Shown here in pieces: positions 9,596 through 18,905 of a stretch of DNA of 43,707 bases. Position numbers and translations under genes: made by a program. The DNA comes from Fidelibacterota bacterium (GTDB lineage: Bacteria > Fidelibacterota > UBA8477 > JABMPR01): NCBI GenBank assembly GCA_021734255.1, contig JAIPJM010000021.1:1-43707 (forward strand), in the 5' to 3' direction. Within the stretch, counting starts at the first letter, position 1. Each line of letters starts with the position of its first letter. Under the pieces are notes generated by a model, which did no database searches, was not told the origin of the DNA, and worked only from the letters and a program-made list of their open reading frames with translations.

Positions 9596-10459
9596 GTGAA
9601 AAATATTGGCAATATACTACTCGTAAGCCTAAGCCTTCTGGTGCTTTCCTGCTCTGGGAGCAGATCAAACGATTCTATACTTGAAACGAATGAGTCAGAA
9701 CCTGTCAGCCTTGAGCTGGCTGATCAGTTCTGGGCAGGTCGGATCGACTCGATTTCTGCTATTCAAGCGCTACGTGGCTATGAAGAATTATGTGCAGAAG
9801 ACACGCTTTCCATAGAACTCTGGACCAGCTTATCCAGGGCTTATTATTACCTGGGCCAGTTCATTATGGAAGACCCAATTGTGAAAGATAGCCTTTTTAT
9901 GAAGGGTTACGATGCCAGCCAGAGCATCCTGAATAGAAACCCCGAGTATAAGAAACTTATATTTTCCACCGGTGATGAAAAGGTGAGTATCCAGGGGCTG
10001 GACCATCAATATACGGACATCCTGTACTGGGGTATGGCCAATTATGGGCGCTGGTTGGAGACAAAGGGACCGCTGGTAAGATTGGGACAGCGTGATCTCA
10101 TACGCGCTACCCTGGAGCATATTCATGATCTGGACCCAAACTACTACGCAGGCGCTTACTATCGCTATCTTGGCGCACTTCTGAGTAATGACCCAGAATC
10201 AGTGGCTGAAGATACTACAGCGATCCGCCAAGCCTTCGAGATGGCCATTGAGCAGGCACCGGATTATCTGGCAAATTATACCTTTATGGCTGAATACTAC
10301 TGTCCCCGGGTGAAAGACAAGGATCTGTTCTATCGCTTACTAACGATCGTGATCACATCCAAACCAGACAGTAATCTGCCATACTATCCAGAGAACGAAC
10401 ATGAGAAGAAGCTTGCAGATAGACTCATGCTGAAGGCTGAAAACGAAGCCTGGTTCTAA
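9596..10459 (+). CDS. TRAP transporter-associated TatT-family lipoprotein
   Basis: 287 residues starting at GTG 9596, chosen because it begins a lipoprotein signal (lipobox LVLSC, Cys19); the frame is open upstream from a TTG at 9554. Helical TPR-like features match the TatT (TAtT) family: LWTSLSRAYYYLG near 80, WGMANYGRW near 145, LDPNYYAGAYYRYLGALL near 180, and AIEQAPDYLANYTFMAEYY near 225. TatT is a periplasmic trimeric component found with some TRAP transporters of spirochaetes and others. Here no DctP, DctQ or DctM gene is adjacent, so it is an orphan. Its stop codon abuts the stop of the convergent next gene. Function beyond membrane-anchored periplasmic scaffold is not supported. Confidence 0.75.
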   Translation: MKNIGNILLVSLSLLVLSCSGSRSNDSILETNESEPVSLELADQFWAGRIDSISAIQALRGYEELCAEDTLSIELWTSLSRAYYYLGQFIMEDPIVKDSLFMKGYDASQSILNRNPEYKKLIFSTGDEKVSIQGLDHQYTDILYWGMANYGRWLETKGPLVRLGQRDLIRATLEHIHDLDPNYYAGAYYRYLGALLSNDPESVAEDTTAIRQAFEMAIEQAPDYLANYTFMAEYYCPRVKDKDLFYRLLTIVITSKPDSNLPYYPENEHEKKLADRLMLKAENEAWF

Positions 10460-11374
10460 TTAGATCGCAATAGGTGGGTGTTCAATTTTGCGAAGCGCTT
10501 CTAGCATGCGCTCTTCATCGATAGTGTAGATTTTTTCTTCTTTTATTCCGCGAGCAATATTTTGGTAAGCTTCCGATTTGAAATATGCTTTCAGATGTCT
10601 ATTGAGGGGTAGCAGCTGCTTTCGGGGCTCCCACTGATAGTACTCGGAGGTCTCCCGGTTGAAGATACTGCCGGTGGCGCTGGCCCAGGCAACTTTCCAG
10701 AGTGGATATTTGCTCAGGAGATCACTGCTCAACTTCAATAACAAGGCCTGGGCATAAGGACTGAGAAACAGGTGGCGTTTACTGAAAAAGAGAGCCGTAT
10801 GCAGGTATTGGGGGACATTGAGAATACCATCAACTTTCAGATGGCGACCCATCAGTGAAAACAGGGCAAGTAACTCCTCGCCCAGCCCAATACCCGGGTG
10901 TTGCTGACCCGGTAGACGTGGGCGATTGTTATTGAAATCAGACTCTGGATTTTGGAGAAGGAGCCATTCGATCATGAGTACGCGAAGCGGTTGGGAGTAG
11001 ATAAAATCAGAGTCCTCCTTTTTGGACTCCAGAGACTGGTAACGGGCAATGAGCTCCATGATGATCGCTTCACGATCCTTTTTACCCCCTCGATAAACAG
11101 TTAATATATGCTTATAGGGATCATTGGTATTCACATCGACAGTCCAGGATGTAATGCCGAGCTGGCGCACCTGGCGGCCCAGTCCAAATTTATCAATAAA
11201 GAGTTCTATGCCACTTTTTGAATATTTCCCGAGGAAGAGACTACTGGTATTGGAACTGCCACCCCCAAAAAGGATATCATCCCATCCCAGATCCTCCTGT
11301 GAGAAATCACTGGAAATCTCCAGCGGAGAGATACTCTTGGCTATTCTGCGAAATTTCTGATAGAGGCGTGTCAC
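10460..11374 (-). CDS. Uncharacterised conserved-looking protein, last gene of the MMPL operon
   Basis: 304 residues beginning at a GTG three bases after the barrel gene's stop, so it is co-transcribed with it. I do not recognise a named family. No signal peptide or membrane segment is visible, so it is probably cytoplasmic. Residues about 35-130 look like one alpha/beta domain (SSLFLGKYSKSGIELF, LGITSWTVDVNTNDPYKH, LTVYRGGK). Residues about 155-200 carry the striking RPRLPGQQHPGIGLGEELLALF. The C-terminal third has WEPRKQLLPLNRHLKAYFKS. Proteins with a HPGLGL-type motif occur, as I recall, as uncharacterised conserved proteins in other bacteria. Its place suggests a cytoplasmic accessory of the export system, but nothing in the sequence shows an enzymatic role. 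Confidence 0.75.
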   Translation of the reverse strand: MTRLYQKFRRIAKSISPLEISSDFSQEDLGWDDILFGGGSSNTSSLFLGKYSKSGIELFIDKFGLGRQVRQLGITSWTVDVNTNDPYKHILTVYRGGKKDREAIIMELIARYQSLESKKEDSDFIYSQPLRVLMIEWLLLQNPESDFNNNRPRLPGQQHPGIGLGEELLALFSLMGRHLKVDGILNVPQYLHTALFFSKRHLFLSPYAQALLLKLSSDLLSKYPLWKVAWASATGSIFNRETSEYYQWEPRKQLLPLNRHLKAYFKSEAYQNIARGIKEEKIYTIDEERMLEALRKIEHPPIAI

Positions 11375-11377
11375 CGT

Positions 11378-12721
11378 CTAGAAACTTACATTTAGACCGA
11401 GCGTGAGGTTGGAGAAATCTTCCATTTCCCTGAAGCGGTTGCCGTCTTCATCACCACCGATAAAATAAGCTGACCTGGCGACCAGGTTCAGTCCTGCCCG
11501 AAGGGTGTATTCAGCGCCTACATTAAGCATATACCCCGTTTCCTCTAGGTTAACCATGCCCATGCCTGACAATTCAAGGGCATTGTCAAAGAAAGTACCC
11601 ATGGATGATACGATGAACACTTTCTCCGAGATCATGGCAAAAGGTGTTCCCATACCAGCCTGGAAATCCGCACCAGAGAACCGGCTGAGTAGATCAAGCT
11701 GTAGTGTGTCAGGTAATGTGGCAAAATTCAAATCTGGTGTAAATGTCTGCTCAACATCACCATAATTCGTATGGATGAACTGTCCCGTAACCTGAACCCC
11801 ATTGGCAAATGAATATTCCAACTGAAGGATATATTGCAGGTAAGAGCTCTCCTGTGTGAGTAGACTGGCATCCAGATCCATGTCAGGTGTTTTTGTCGCA
11901 AAGTACCCACCTTCACCCCTAAGGGTCCAGTTCCCGGGGAAGAAGACAAAATCAGCCCCGATCATATTGGTTTCACGGTACCCGAGTTGCGGGTAGATAC
12001 CAGGATTTAGTGCTCCACCCACCATGGTTTGTTGAACTTTCACACCCATGGGGCTAGGTAATCGATCATGTGCCTTGAAATAGGACACTGAGATATCACC
12101 CAATCCCATGGCATACTTAAGTCGGGTTCCAATTTCTACTTCATCCTCGGGGTTAATAAGCTCTGCATCAGCAGGTAGCTCAATCTTGATCGGAAAATCT
12201 GGTTCGTTATAGGGTAGTCTATTCTCCACAAATTGAGGAATGACCACAGCTTCAAGCTGAAAATCACCAAAGTAAGTCATGATACTTCCGCTAAGGGATC
12301 CGAGCTTTCGGTCAGTACCCGCCAGGAACATGTAGTAGAAATCATATGGTGAAAGATTATCAGTTGGATTGTTCGCATCAGCGGCACCCCAGGCATGGAT
12401 GATCTTTCCTAGCTTAACCTCACCAAAGGTTGGAAACCAGGTAAGATAGGCCTCCCTGACCTGGAGCATATCAGCATCAAATTCAGCGTCCTCCCAGCGG
12501 GTTTCCAGAGCAAGATTGCTTGTCAGATCAAAGTCGCCTACGCTGTATCGCAATGTCAGGTCACCGACGCGGAAGGGGAGATTGATCAAAGAGCCATCAC
12601 TGACCCGCAGCATGATGTTGGGCGTGATGTCACCAGTGATCCCAAGCCGACCAAATCCGGAGAGCGGGATCAAAAGAACGGCTGCAAGCAGGACAGATAT
12701 TTTGAATGAACGTTTCATCAT
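11378..12721 (-). CDS. Outer-membrane beta-barrel, DUF1302-like, of the MMPL export operon
   Basis: 447 residues with a signal peptide (MMKRSFKISVLLAAVLLIPLSGFG). The mature part consists of alternating amphipathic strands and ends in LGLNVSF, with the C-terminal Phe typical of BAM substrates. VKLGKIIHAWGAADANNPTD and LSPYDF near residue 110 closely resemble the DUF1302 signature, a family repeatedly encoded beside RND/MMPL permeases and DUF1329 or LolA-like proteins. The ATG overlaps the stop of the LolA-like gene in an ATGA, indicating translational coupling. Inference: it is the outer-membrane exit or acceptor for cargo handed over by the periplasmic carrier. A generic porin or phosphate-selective-type barrel would look similar. 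Confidence 0.8.
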   Translation of the reverse strand: MMKRSFKISVLLAAVLLIPLSGFGRLGITGDITPNIMLRVSDGSLINLPFRVGDLTLRYSVGDFDLTSNLALETRWEDAEFDADMLQVREAYLTWFPTFGEVKLGKIIHAWGAADANNPTDNLSPYDFYYMFLAGTDRKLGSLSGSIMTYFGDFQLEAVVIPQFVENRLPYNEPDFPIKIELPADAELINPEDEVEIGTRLKYAMGLGDISVSYFKAHDRLPSPMGVKVQQTMVGGALNPGIYPQLGYRETNMIGADFVFFPGNWTLRGEGGYFATKTPDMDLDASLLTQESSYLQYILQLEYSFANGVQVTGQFIHTNYGDVEQTFTPDLNFATLPDTLQLDLLSRFSGADFQAGMGTPFAMISEKVFIVSSMGTFFDNALELSGMGMVNLEETGYMLNVGAEYTLRAGLNLVARSAYFIGGDEDGNRFREMEDFSNLTLGLNVSF

Positions 12722-13488
12722 CGAGGGAGCCGTTTTAGGTTCTTTTCCTGGAAGAGATCCTCTTCGACTCCGGTATCAACCTCGATATCCTTAAAAACCA
12801 GACGGGTGTTATGTTCCTTCTGAACATTTTCTACATAGATCTCCTTAGGAAGTTCATACCCTTTCTGCTTGGAATATTTCATGATCCGTCGCTTCAGTAG
12901 CTTATCGCGCATGTCGTACGCTTCGTCCAGAATGGGGACCATGTCAGCTTTACTGACGTAGGTAATGAAGCGCTTATAGGTTCTGGTGATGCCTTCTTTA
13001 GGGGTGCTCTCCAGAATATAGCAGTCGACACCATCCACGATTTTCTCGCCCTTCAACTCGTAGGTGTATTCTTCAAGTTCACGGGAGGTCATGTCCTCAT
13101 AGCTAAGATCAGAACCCATGAATGAATCAGCCTTTTTCTTGGAACTGATCCGTCTGACTTTTTTGAAGGCAGGTAGCCAGAGACGCATTTCATCATCCTT
13201 ATCGGCATGTTCGATCTTTAAAAAGGCAACGCCTTTATCATCGGGGGGCGAGAGAAACCAGATGATCTGTTTGCGGTTATCATCAGCAGCGATGGAGCTG
13301 ATGGTCGATTCTCTGGTTTTCCCCTGCTTGTTGGTCAGAGTCATGGTCATTTTGGATTTCATATCTGCCGGAGATTCCTTCTCATCCATGGCTTTGGCAA
13401 TTTCGTAAGCCGTCTGAGCGAAGAGTCCCAGTGGCAGTGCCATCATAAGACTGATAGTGATCGTTCGCGTTAATGCTTTCATCATCAT
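12718..13488 (-). CDS. LolA-like outer-membrane lipoprotein-sorting protein (PF17131 type)
   Basis: 256 residues, signal peptide cleaved near MALPLGLFAQ. The mature protein has the LolA/LppX-like half-barrel pattern of this subfamily: MKSKMTMTLTNKQGKTRES, IIWFLSPPDDKGVAFL, MRLWLPAFKKVRRISSKKKADSFMGSD split over residues 110-135, LSYEDM and YELKGEK. Such proteins carry hydrophobic molecules across the periplasm in a greasy cavity, and this subfamily is typically encoded next to MMPL permeases. It lies 22 bases after MMPL permease 1 and overlaps the barrel gene by 4 bases. The exact cargo (fatty-acid derived lipid, isoprenoid, lipoprotein) is not shown by the sequence. A true LolA role is less likely because LolCDE/LolB are absent here. 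Confidence 0.88.
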   Translation of the reverse strand: MMMKALTRTITISLMMALPLGLFAQTAYEIAKAMDEKESPADMKSKMTMTLTNKQGKTRESTISSIAADDNRKQIIWFLSPPDDKGVAFLKIEHADKDDEMRLWLPAFKKVRRISSKKKADSFMGSDLSYEDMTSRELEEYTYELKGEKIVDGVDCYILESTPKEGITRTYKRFITYVSKADMVPILDEAYDMRDKLLKRRIMKYSKQKGYELPKEIYVENVQKEHNTRLVFKDIEVDTGVEEDLFQEKNLKRLPR

Positions 13489-13510
13489 TTCCTTCTATTT
13501 GTCTTTCATA

Positions 13511-15811
13511 CTAATCTGTTATTGCTATGCCTTCTATCTTTGCCAGGCGCCGTTTGTTCAACTCCAATAGGATCGCGAGTAAAGTTAAGGTCGCAGTCGA
13601 GGTGGAAACCATTGCAAAGATCATCAGTCCACCCATATGCTGCATGGGAATAAACATGGAGAACAGGAGGGCACCAAAGGCCATGTTCGAAGCGGCATCC
13701 AGGATCACGGGGAATCCGACATCTCGCATAGTTTCTCGACTCAATTGCCCGTCCAGGCCATGCGTGTGCAAGTGATTGCGGAACTGGCTGATGTAGTGAA
13801 TGGCGAAGTCGACACCCACTCCGATAATGATGGCGGAGAGGAGTGCAGTTACATGGTTGAGGTCAACACCGAATATACCCATGAGACCGAAGTTCAATAT
13901 CACAGCTGAACTCAGGGGAACGACTGCGAGAACTCCCCAGAACCAGTGTTTGAAGAAATAAGCAGCAATGAATGCAATGATCAGTACCGAAGCCAGGATG
14001 CTAATGAATGAGCTACGTATGATCAGTCCAACAAGGTCCCGGAATACGATGAGAAGTCCTGTGATGGTGATATTGAGGTCCTTATAATCCTCCTGCTGCA
14101 GGAAGGTCTCAATTTCATCCACCAGTTCTACAATTTCAGAAGTGGATATTGAACGCATCATGGATGTGGCCAGGCCTTTTTCATAATCATAATCAACCAG
14201 AGAGCTGAAATCGTCTGGATCACCGGACATGGAATACATTGTGAACAGATTGTTCACCTTGGCCCGTGTATCAGGGATGGTTTCAAAAGCAGGATCATCA
14301 TCATTGATCATGCGATGCATCTGTTTGATCACATCGGCGATCGAAATGGAAAGGGTTACTGAACGATGGTCCTCCATGAACGCTTGTATACTCTCCATCT
14401 TCTTCAAGACCTCAGGTGATTTAAGATCTGCGTTAATGAGCAGTTGGAGATCCATGGTCCCTGTCATCTCAGAATCCATGAATTCAAGGCTTTCCCGAAT
14501 GGGGTTTTCAGGTTTGAAAAAGGATTTCATATTTACTTCAATGTTAAGTTTGAATATACCTGCGATACCGATAAGGACCACAATTGCCCCTGTGATAAGT
14601 ACAGTTTTCGGTCTACTGAGAACCTGCTCTCCAAAGGCGATGACGAAGCGCTCAAAATGGCTGGGATGGGAAACAGCGGCGCTATCCGGATTCCACTTCT
14701 TAAGAACCAGGATGGAGGGTAGAAAGACAGTAGACAATATCCAGGCCCAGGCGATTCCCATGGAAATTGAAAACCCATATCCCATCAGCGGTTCAAGCGG
14801 TGCAAACACCATACATAGGAAAGCCGCGATCGTTGTTATCGCAGTTAGGAAAATGGGCAGAGCCAGAGAATTAAGGCTTGCCCTGACAGCCGTCTTGGGA
14901 TCTTTATTGTCGCGCATCTTTCGAAAAAACTTAGTGATGACATGCACGCCATAGGAATTGGCAATGGTCAGTAAAATGATGGGCATGGATGTGTTCAACA
15001 CGCCGAACATGAACTTGTCAGAACCGGTCAGGTAGAGCATCCAACCATTGAATCCGAACATAAAGATCATGGACAGGATGATGGTACCAAAGATACTACC
15101 GACTGCTGATACGTTTCTCAGGCTAAACAGTAAGATGAGCAACATGCCGATCAATCCTGCTCGCATCAGTTGCATCACATCATCACGGATCATGGCTGGT
15201 AAAGCACCAGTCAGGTATCCCTGACCTCCCCAGTGTACTTCATAATCATCTAGATGCTTCGCAGCCACTTCTTTCATGTTACTCACCAAAACATCGTTCT
15301 TAGCACCGACTAGCGGCCTGATCATAATATTGAAAAAATCACCATTTTCAGCCAGTGAGCGTGTTCTGATCTTTGTGTTTGTGTCCAGGTATGTGCGCAG
15401 TGATTCAAGCTCCTCGTCATTTAGATCTCGATACGCCTGGAGAGCAGAGACTTCCAGGAAACCGTCAATGCTCTCCATTTTATCGGAGGTTGAAATACTC
15501 ATGATCTCATCTACCATCTCAAGCTCTTCCAGGTCGAGTGAGACGTCCCAGAGTGTGGCCAGATCTTTTGCATTCAGCACGTCCGTGCCCGGATGGCCAA
15601 ACCCGAGGAACATGAGATCAGTGCTGCCGAACTCATCTTTGACCTCATTCCAGGTCATCATGGATTCGATATCATGGGGTAGCATTTTCATGAAGTCATC
15701 TTCTACGGTGAAATGCATGAGGCCAGTACCCATCAGCAGGGTGAGTGCTATGGTTAGGATGATACTGCGTTTCGGGTGCTCGACAGACTGATTAATGAAC
15801 CACTGTTTCAT
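13511..15811 (-). CDS. MMPL/RND-family exporter (permease 1)
   Basis: 766 residues. The RND fold has two repeats: one TM helix near residues 17-36, a periplasmic loop to about 210, five TMs to about 385, TM7 near 405, a second loop, and five TMs from about 600 to 755. In the second repeat, ALLSAIIIGVGVDFAIHYISQFR is split over TM10, with the Gly-Val-Asp pair expected to couple the proton-motive force; the first repeat has LLTIANSYGVHVITKFFR. The ATG overlaps the TetR stop (ATATGA), with GAGG inside the TetR gene. It is probably the inner-membrane pump that delivers a lipid-like cargo to the LolA-like protein. Substrate is unknown; sterol-sensing-domain-like RND pumps of this kind include hopanoid and mycolate exporters. 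Confidence 0.92.
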   Translation of the reverse strand: MKQWFINQSVEHPKRSIILTIALTLLMGTGLMHFTVEDDFMKMLPHDIESMMTWNEVKDEFGSTDLMFLGFGHPGTDVLNAKDLATLWDVSLDLEELEMVDEIMSISTSDKMESIDGFLEVSALQAYRDLNDEELESLRTYLDTNTKIRTRSLAENGDFFNIMIRPLVGAKNDVLVSNMKEVAAKHLDDYEVHWGGQGYLTGALPAMIRDDVMQLMRAGLIGMLLILLFSLRNVSAVGSIFGTIILSMIFMFGFNGWMLYLTGSDKFMFGVLNTSMPIILLTIANSYGVHVITKFFRKMRDNKDPKTAVRASLNSLALPIFLTAITTIAAFLCMVFAPLEPLMGYGFSISMGIAWAWILSTVFLPSILVLKKWNPDSAAVSHPSHFERFVIAFGEQVLSRPKTVLITGAIVVLIGIAGIFKLNIEVNMKSFFKPENPIRESLEFMDSEMTGTMDLQLLINADLKSPEVLKKMESIQAFMEDHRSVTLSISIADVIKQMHRMINDDDPAFETIPDTRAKVNNLFTMYSMSGDPDDFSSLVDYDYEKGLATSMMRSISTSEIVELVDEIETFLQQEDYKDLNITITGLLIVFRDLVGLIIRSSFISILASVLIIAFIAAYFFKHWFWGVLAVVPLSSAVILNFGLMGIFGVDLNHVTALLSAIIIGVGVDFAIHYISQFRNHLHTHGLDGQLSRETMRDVGFPVILDAASNMAFGALLFSMFIPMQHMGGLMIFAMVSTSTATLTLLAILLELNKRRLAKIEGIAITD

Positions 15812-16437
15812 ATTCTATCCTCTATATGTTTAAGGCCTTTTTCAGTGACGATCCCCCTCAGGAAAAACTCACGGTAAGTCAATAGTGTCTCTTTTACGCT
15901 GATATCGTGTTTGAGAAAAAATTCAGGTTGAAAGACTTCGTTTATGATCTGCATGAAAATGATTGAGACCAGCTCCAGGTCGATTTCCTGCCGCACATAT
16001 CCACGGTCCTGAGCCTCTTTAAAAATAGTCAGGAAATCTTCTCTGCGCGCCAATCGGAATTGTTCGATCTCTCGCCATATGGAGGGGTAGCGTACCTTTA
16101 GTTCTCCGATCTTGTGAATGGAGACGCGGTTAATGGTCTTGACTATCTCCAGGATGGCAGTTTCGAACTTATCCAGAGGATTTATCTCCAATGTCAGGAT
16201 CTTTTGGAATTTTCCAGCGATGATGGTGGTGATATGGTGAAAGATCTTTTGGAGCAGAATCTCCTTCGTTGGAAAGTACTTATAGATGGTTTTTTTGCTC
16301 ATAGTCAGGTCTTTGGCCAGTGATTCGACTGTAAACCCCTTTACGCCATCTCTGAAAACGAGATCAAGCCCATGTTCCAGAATAGGATTTTCAGGCGTGT
16401 TACCAGGTGGGTCCGATGGAAACGATTTATGTGTCAT
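15808..16437 (-). CDS. TetR/AcrR-family transcriptional regulator
   Basis: 209 residues. The HTH lies at about 20-65 (ILEHGLDLVFRDGVKGFTVESLAKDLTMSKKTIYKYFPTKE across two stretches), the classic TetR DNA-binding domain with the TIYKYF recognition helix. The C-terminal ligand-binding helices (about 70-205) resemble those of the lipid-responsive AcrR type only in general shape. It lies 47 bases after MMPL permease 2 and overlaps the start of MMPL permease 1, so it sits inside the operon it presumably controls. The 47-base gap is the obvious place for an internal promoter and operator. I saw only a short ATCTAGAT palindrome there, too small to call. Confidence 0.92.
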   Translation of the reverse strand: MTHKSFPSDPPGNTPENPILEHGLDLVFRDGVKGFTVESLAKDLTMSKKTIYKYFPTKEILLQKIFHHITTIIAGKFQKILTLEINPLDKFETAILEIVKTINRVSIHKIGELKVRYPSIWREIEQFRLARREDFLTIFKEAQDRGYVRQEIDLELVSIIFMQIINEVFQPEFFLKHDISVKETLLTYREFFLRGIVTEKGLKHIEDRI

Positions 16438-16484
16438 ACGTTTCCAATCTAGATAATGTACGCTGGGTATACAATAAAATTATG

Positions 16485-18758
16485 TTATCGCTGATAGATG
16501 AATTTTGGTCTGGTCAGTATGAGGACGAGGGGGAGTAAGGTCAGGGCAGCGACCAGGCACATGAAAATGGAAACCGAGATCAACCAGCCAAAAAAGAAAA
16601 TAGGTATGAAGGTAGACAACATGCATACGGCGAAACCGACCATCACCGACGAACCATTGATGATAATGCCTTGACCTGTTGTGCTCAGCGTCTTAATAAA
16701 TGCATCTTCATCTTCTAACCCATTCCTGATCTCGGTACGAAACCTGAAAATGAAATGAATGGTGTAATCAATGCCTACTCCGATCATAATGGAGCTCAGC
16801 ATGGATGTGGCTGTGTTCAGGGTAACACTTACATAGCCCATGATAGCAAAGACACCGGCAATGGCAAAAGCCAGAGGCATGGCACTGATCAGAGCAGCTG
16901 AGAGCGAGCGAAAGATCAATCCGGTGACCAGCGCTGCAAAGACAACCGATAATATAAGGCTTCTTGTCTGACCCTTCACCATCATGGGCATGAGATTTCC
17001 CAGGAGGACCGCATACCCTTCACTTTTTGGCTGATTCTCAACAGATATGTTGTTGTCCAGAAAGGCATTGAGATCTCTCTGTATCTCGACCATATCCTTC
17101 ACATCCATGGTATTGATACGAACAACGATCTGTGCCTGCTGGTAGTCATAATCCACATACGTGTCCAGATACCCATTACTGGATTCCCATGAATACAGCA
17201 AAAGGTATTGAGAGATCAATTGGCGGGAGGCAGGGATCCTGTAATATTTGGGATCACCAGCATTCATGGACTGATTCATTAGTTTGATAAAATCTGTGAT
17301 GGCAAGGGTATAGCCCACGCCTTCACGGGAATCCAGGTACTGCTGTATGCGATCGATCTGCTTTAACACTCCAGGCGATTTGATGTCACCCTCGATGATG
17401 ACTGACATGGTAGTGCTACCACCGAAATGATCTTCGATGATCTCGTTCACAAGGCGAACTTCAGAGTCTTCTGCATAATAATTTAAGGGGTTACTATCGA
17501 TGATGACTTTGGGTATACCCCAAGCGGCGATGAGAATGAAAAGGCCAAAAACTGTGAAGACGACCTTTCGATGGTAAAAGACGAACCGTGCACTATTCGC
17601 TAGAATTCTTGATAGGAGACGATTGGTCGTATTCTGCTCCTGCCGGGCTGCACTGGGCCTTTTAGAAAGGACCAGTACAGCTGGTATGAATGTTATGGAT
17701 ATAACAAAAGCAAGAGCCACACCGAAAGCAGTGAGTAGGCCCATTTCTCGGGCAGCAGGCAGAATGTGAGAAAGTAGTGACATGAAGCCGATGATCGTGG
17801 TCAAACCGGCTAAAAACAGGGGGCGCATCATGTGCTCGATCACACTGGAAACAACCACCCGCCTGTCCGTTTCTTCGGATAATTCAGCGCAATCTTCAAA
17901 GTAACGGGTAATGATATGGATGCCATAGGCACTGGCCACTGCGATCAACATAATGGGCATAATGCTCGTTATGACAGTGAGCATGAGACCGAACCAGGTC
18001 ATTAATCCAACAGTGCCCAAAATAGACATGACCACAACGAGAAGGGGGAGAACCACACCCCGACGAGATCTAAAACTGAAATATAACAGGATAGCGATCA
18101 GCAGCATGCCTGCTGGTATAAATACAATAGTATCATGGGCAATATCTTCAGTGATGTGGGTTCTGATCACAGGCATCCCACCCAGCCTGAGTTCATGACC
18201 CTGGGTTTGGTAAGGTATGAGCAGGGAGCGCAGTGAATCAACCAGGGCTACCTCTTCTGCATCCTTGCGCGGGTATACAATGACAGCCGTATACCCATGA
18301 TCTGGTGAAATGAGCAGTCGACCAAGCATAGGGTCTCTATCAGCAGTAGCTGCCAGGGACTTGCTTTCTTCCTCACTGCTTGGCATCTCCTGGATAAAGG
18401 TACCCACCGTCATGGATTCATCATCACTGAGGATGGCTTCGTAATTGGTGAGACTAATAACTCTGTCTACAGCGAATATCCCTTCAAGATCCAAGGTCAA
18501 TGCATGGATGAGCTGAATGCTGCTCGCAGAAAACACGTCGTCTGCATGATAGCTTATCATGATCACCTCTAAACCACCAAATTCTTCCTCAAGCTCCTCC
18601 ATACGCAACACGTCGGGGTCATCCGATGGGATCAAGGACTCCAGATCGGGGTTGATCTGGATATTGAAAATGCGTAGTGAGAGCAATAGGATCAGCAGGA
18701 AATTGAGAGCGATGACGGTTCTGGGGCGGTGCGTGATAAAAGACGTGAATTTTTCCAT
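16485..18758 (-). CDS. MMPL/RND-family exporter (permease 2)
   Basis: 757 residues from the ATG at 18758; a TTG at 18767 is an in-frame alternative, and neither has a strong ribosome-binding site. Architecture is the same as permease 1: TM1 (about 15-35), a periplasmic loop rich in acidic residues, and TMs 2-6 with TSIMPIMLIAVASAYGIHII. The second half contains MLSSIMIGVGIDYTIHF, with the conserved Asp in the TM10-equivalent. It shares the family plan with permease 1 but differs clearly in sequence, so this is an old paralogue pair and not a recent duplication. Both being in one transcription unit suggests a heteromeric pump or two pumps feeding one carrier. It is divergent from the TrmB regulator across 147 bases. 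Confidence 0.92.
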   Translation of the reverse strand: MEKFTSFITHRPRTVIALNFLLILLLSLRIFNIQINPDLESLIPSDDPDVLRMEELEEEFGGLEVIMISYHADDVFSASSIQLIHALTLDLEGIFAVDRVISLTNYEAILSDDESMTVGTFIQEMPSSEEESKSLAATADRDPMLGRLLISPDHGYTAVIVYPRKDAEEVALVDSLRSLLIPYQTQGHELRLGGMPVIRTHITEDIAHDTIVFIPAGMLLIAILLYFSFRSRRGVVLPLLVVVMSILGTVGLMTWFGLMLTVITSIMPIMLIAVASAYGIHIITRYFEDCAELSEETDRRVVVSSVIEHMMRPLFLAGLTTIIGFMSLLSHILPAAREMGLLTAFGVALAFVISITFIPAVLVLSKRPSAARQEQNTTNRLLSRILANSARFVFYHRKVVFTVFGLFILIAAWGIPKVIIDSNPLNYYAEDSEVRLVNEIIEDHFGGSTTMSVIIEGDIKSPGVLKQIDRIQQYLDSREGVGYTLAITDFIKLMNQSMNAGDPKYYRIPASRQLISQYLLLYSWESSNGYLDTYVDYDYQQAQIVVRINTMDVKDMVEIQRDLNAFLDNNISVENQPKSEGYAVLLGNLMPMMVKGQTRSLILSVVFAALVTGLIFRSLSAALISAMPLAFAIAGVFAIMGYVSVTLNTATSMLSSIMIGVGIDYTIHFIFRFRTEIRNGLEDEDAFIKTLSTTGQGIIINGSSVMVGFAVCMLSTFIPIFFFGWLISVSIFMCLVAALTLLPLVLILTRPKFIYQR

Positions 18759-18905
18759 GGCGGCCAATCTATTGCAAAGAGGATTGGGAAAAAAGAGAAA
18801 GGGTTACCCGGTTAAATTTTGAATTCTTAAAATACGATTTAAAAAGTGCTATGTACGGCACGAGCTTTGTATATATTAAGCGTAACTAGGAACTGAGACA
18901 CGCTA

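Noticed and set aside
10457..10462. Stop codons of two convergent genes meeting in TAATTA as a special site
   Set aside because: An ordinary consequence of tight convergent packing; no hairpin or other signal around it.
14229..14954. 241-codon open frame on the plus strand inside MMPL permease 1
   Set aside because: Antisense to a conserved permease gene, composition is that of a mirrored membrane protein, no ribosome-binding site or family signature.
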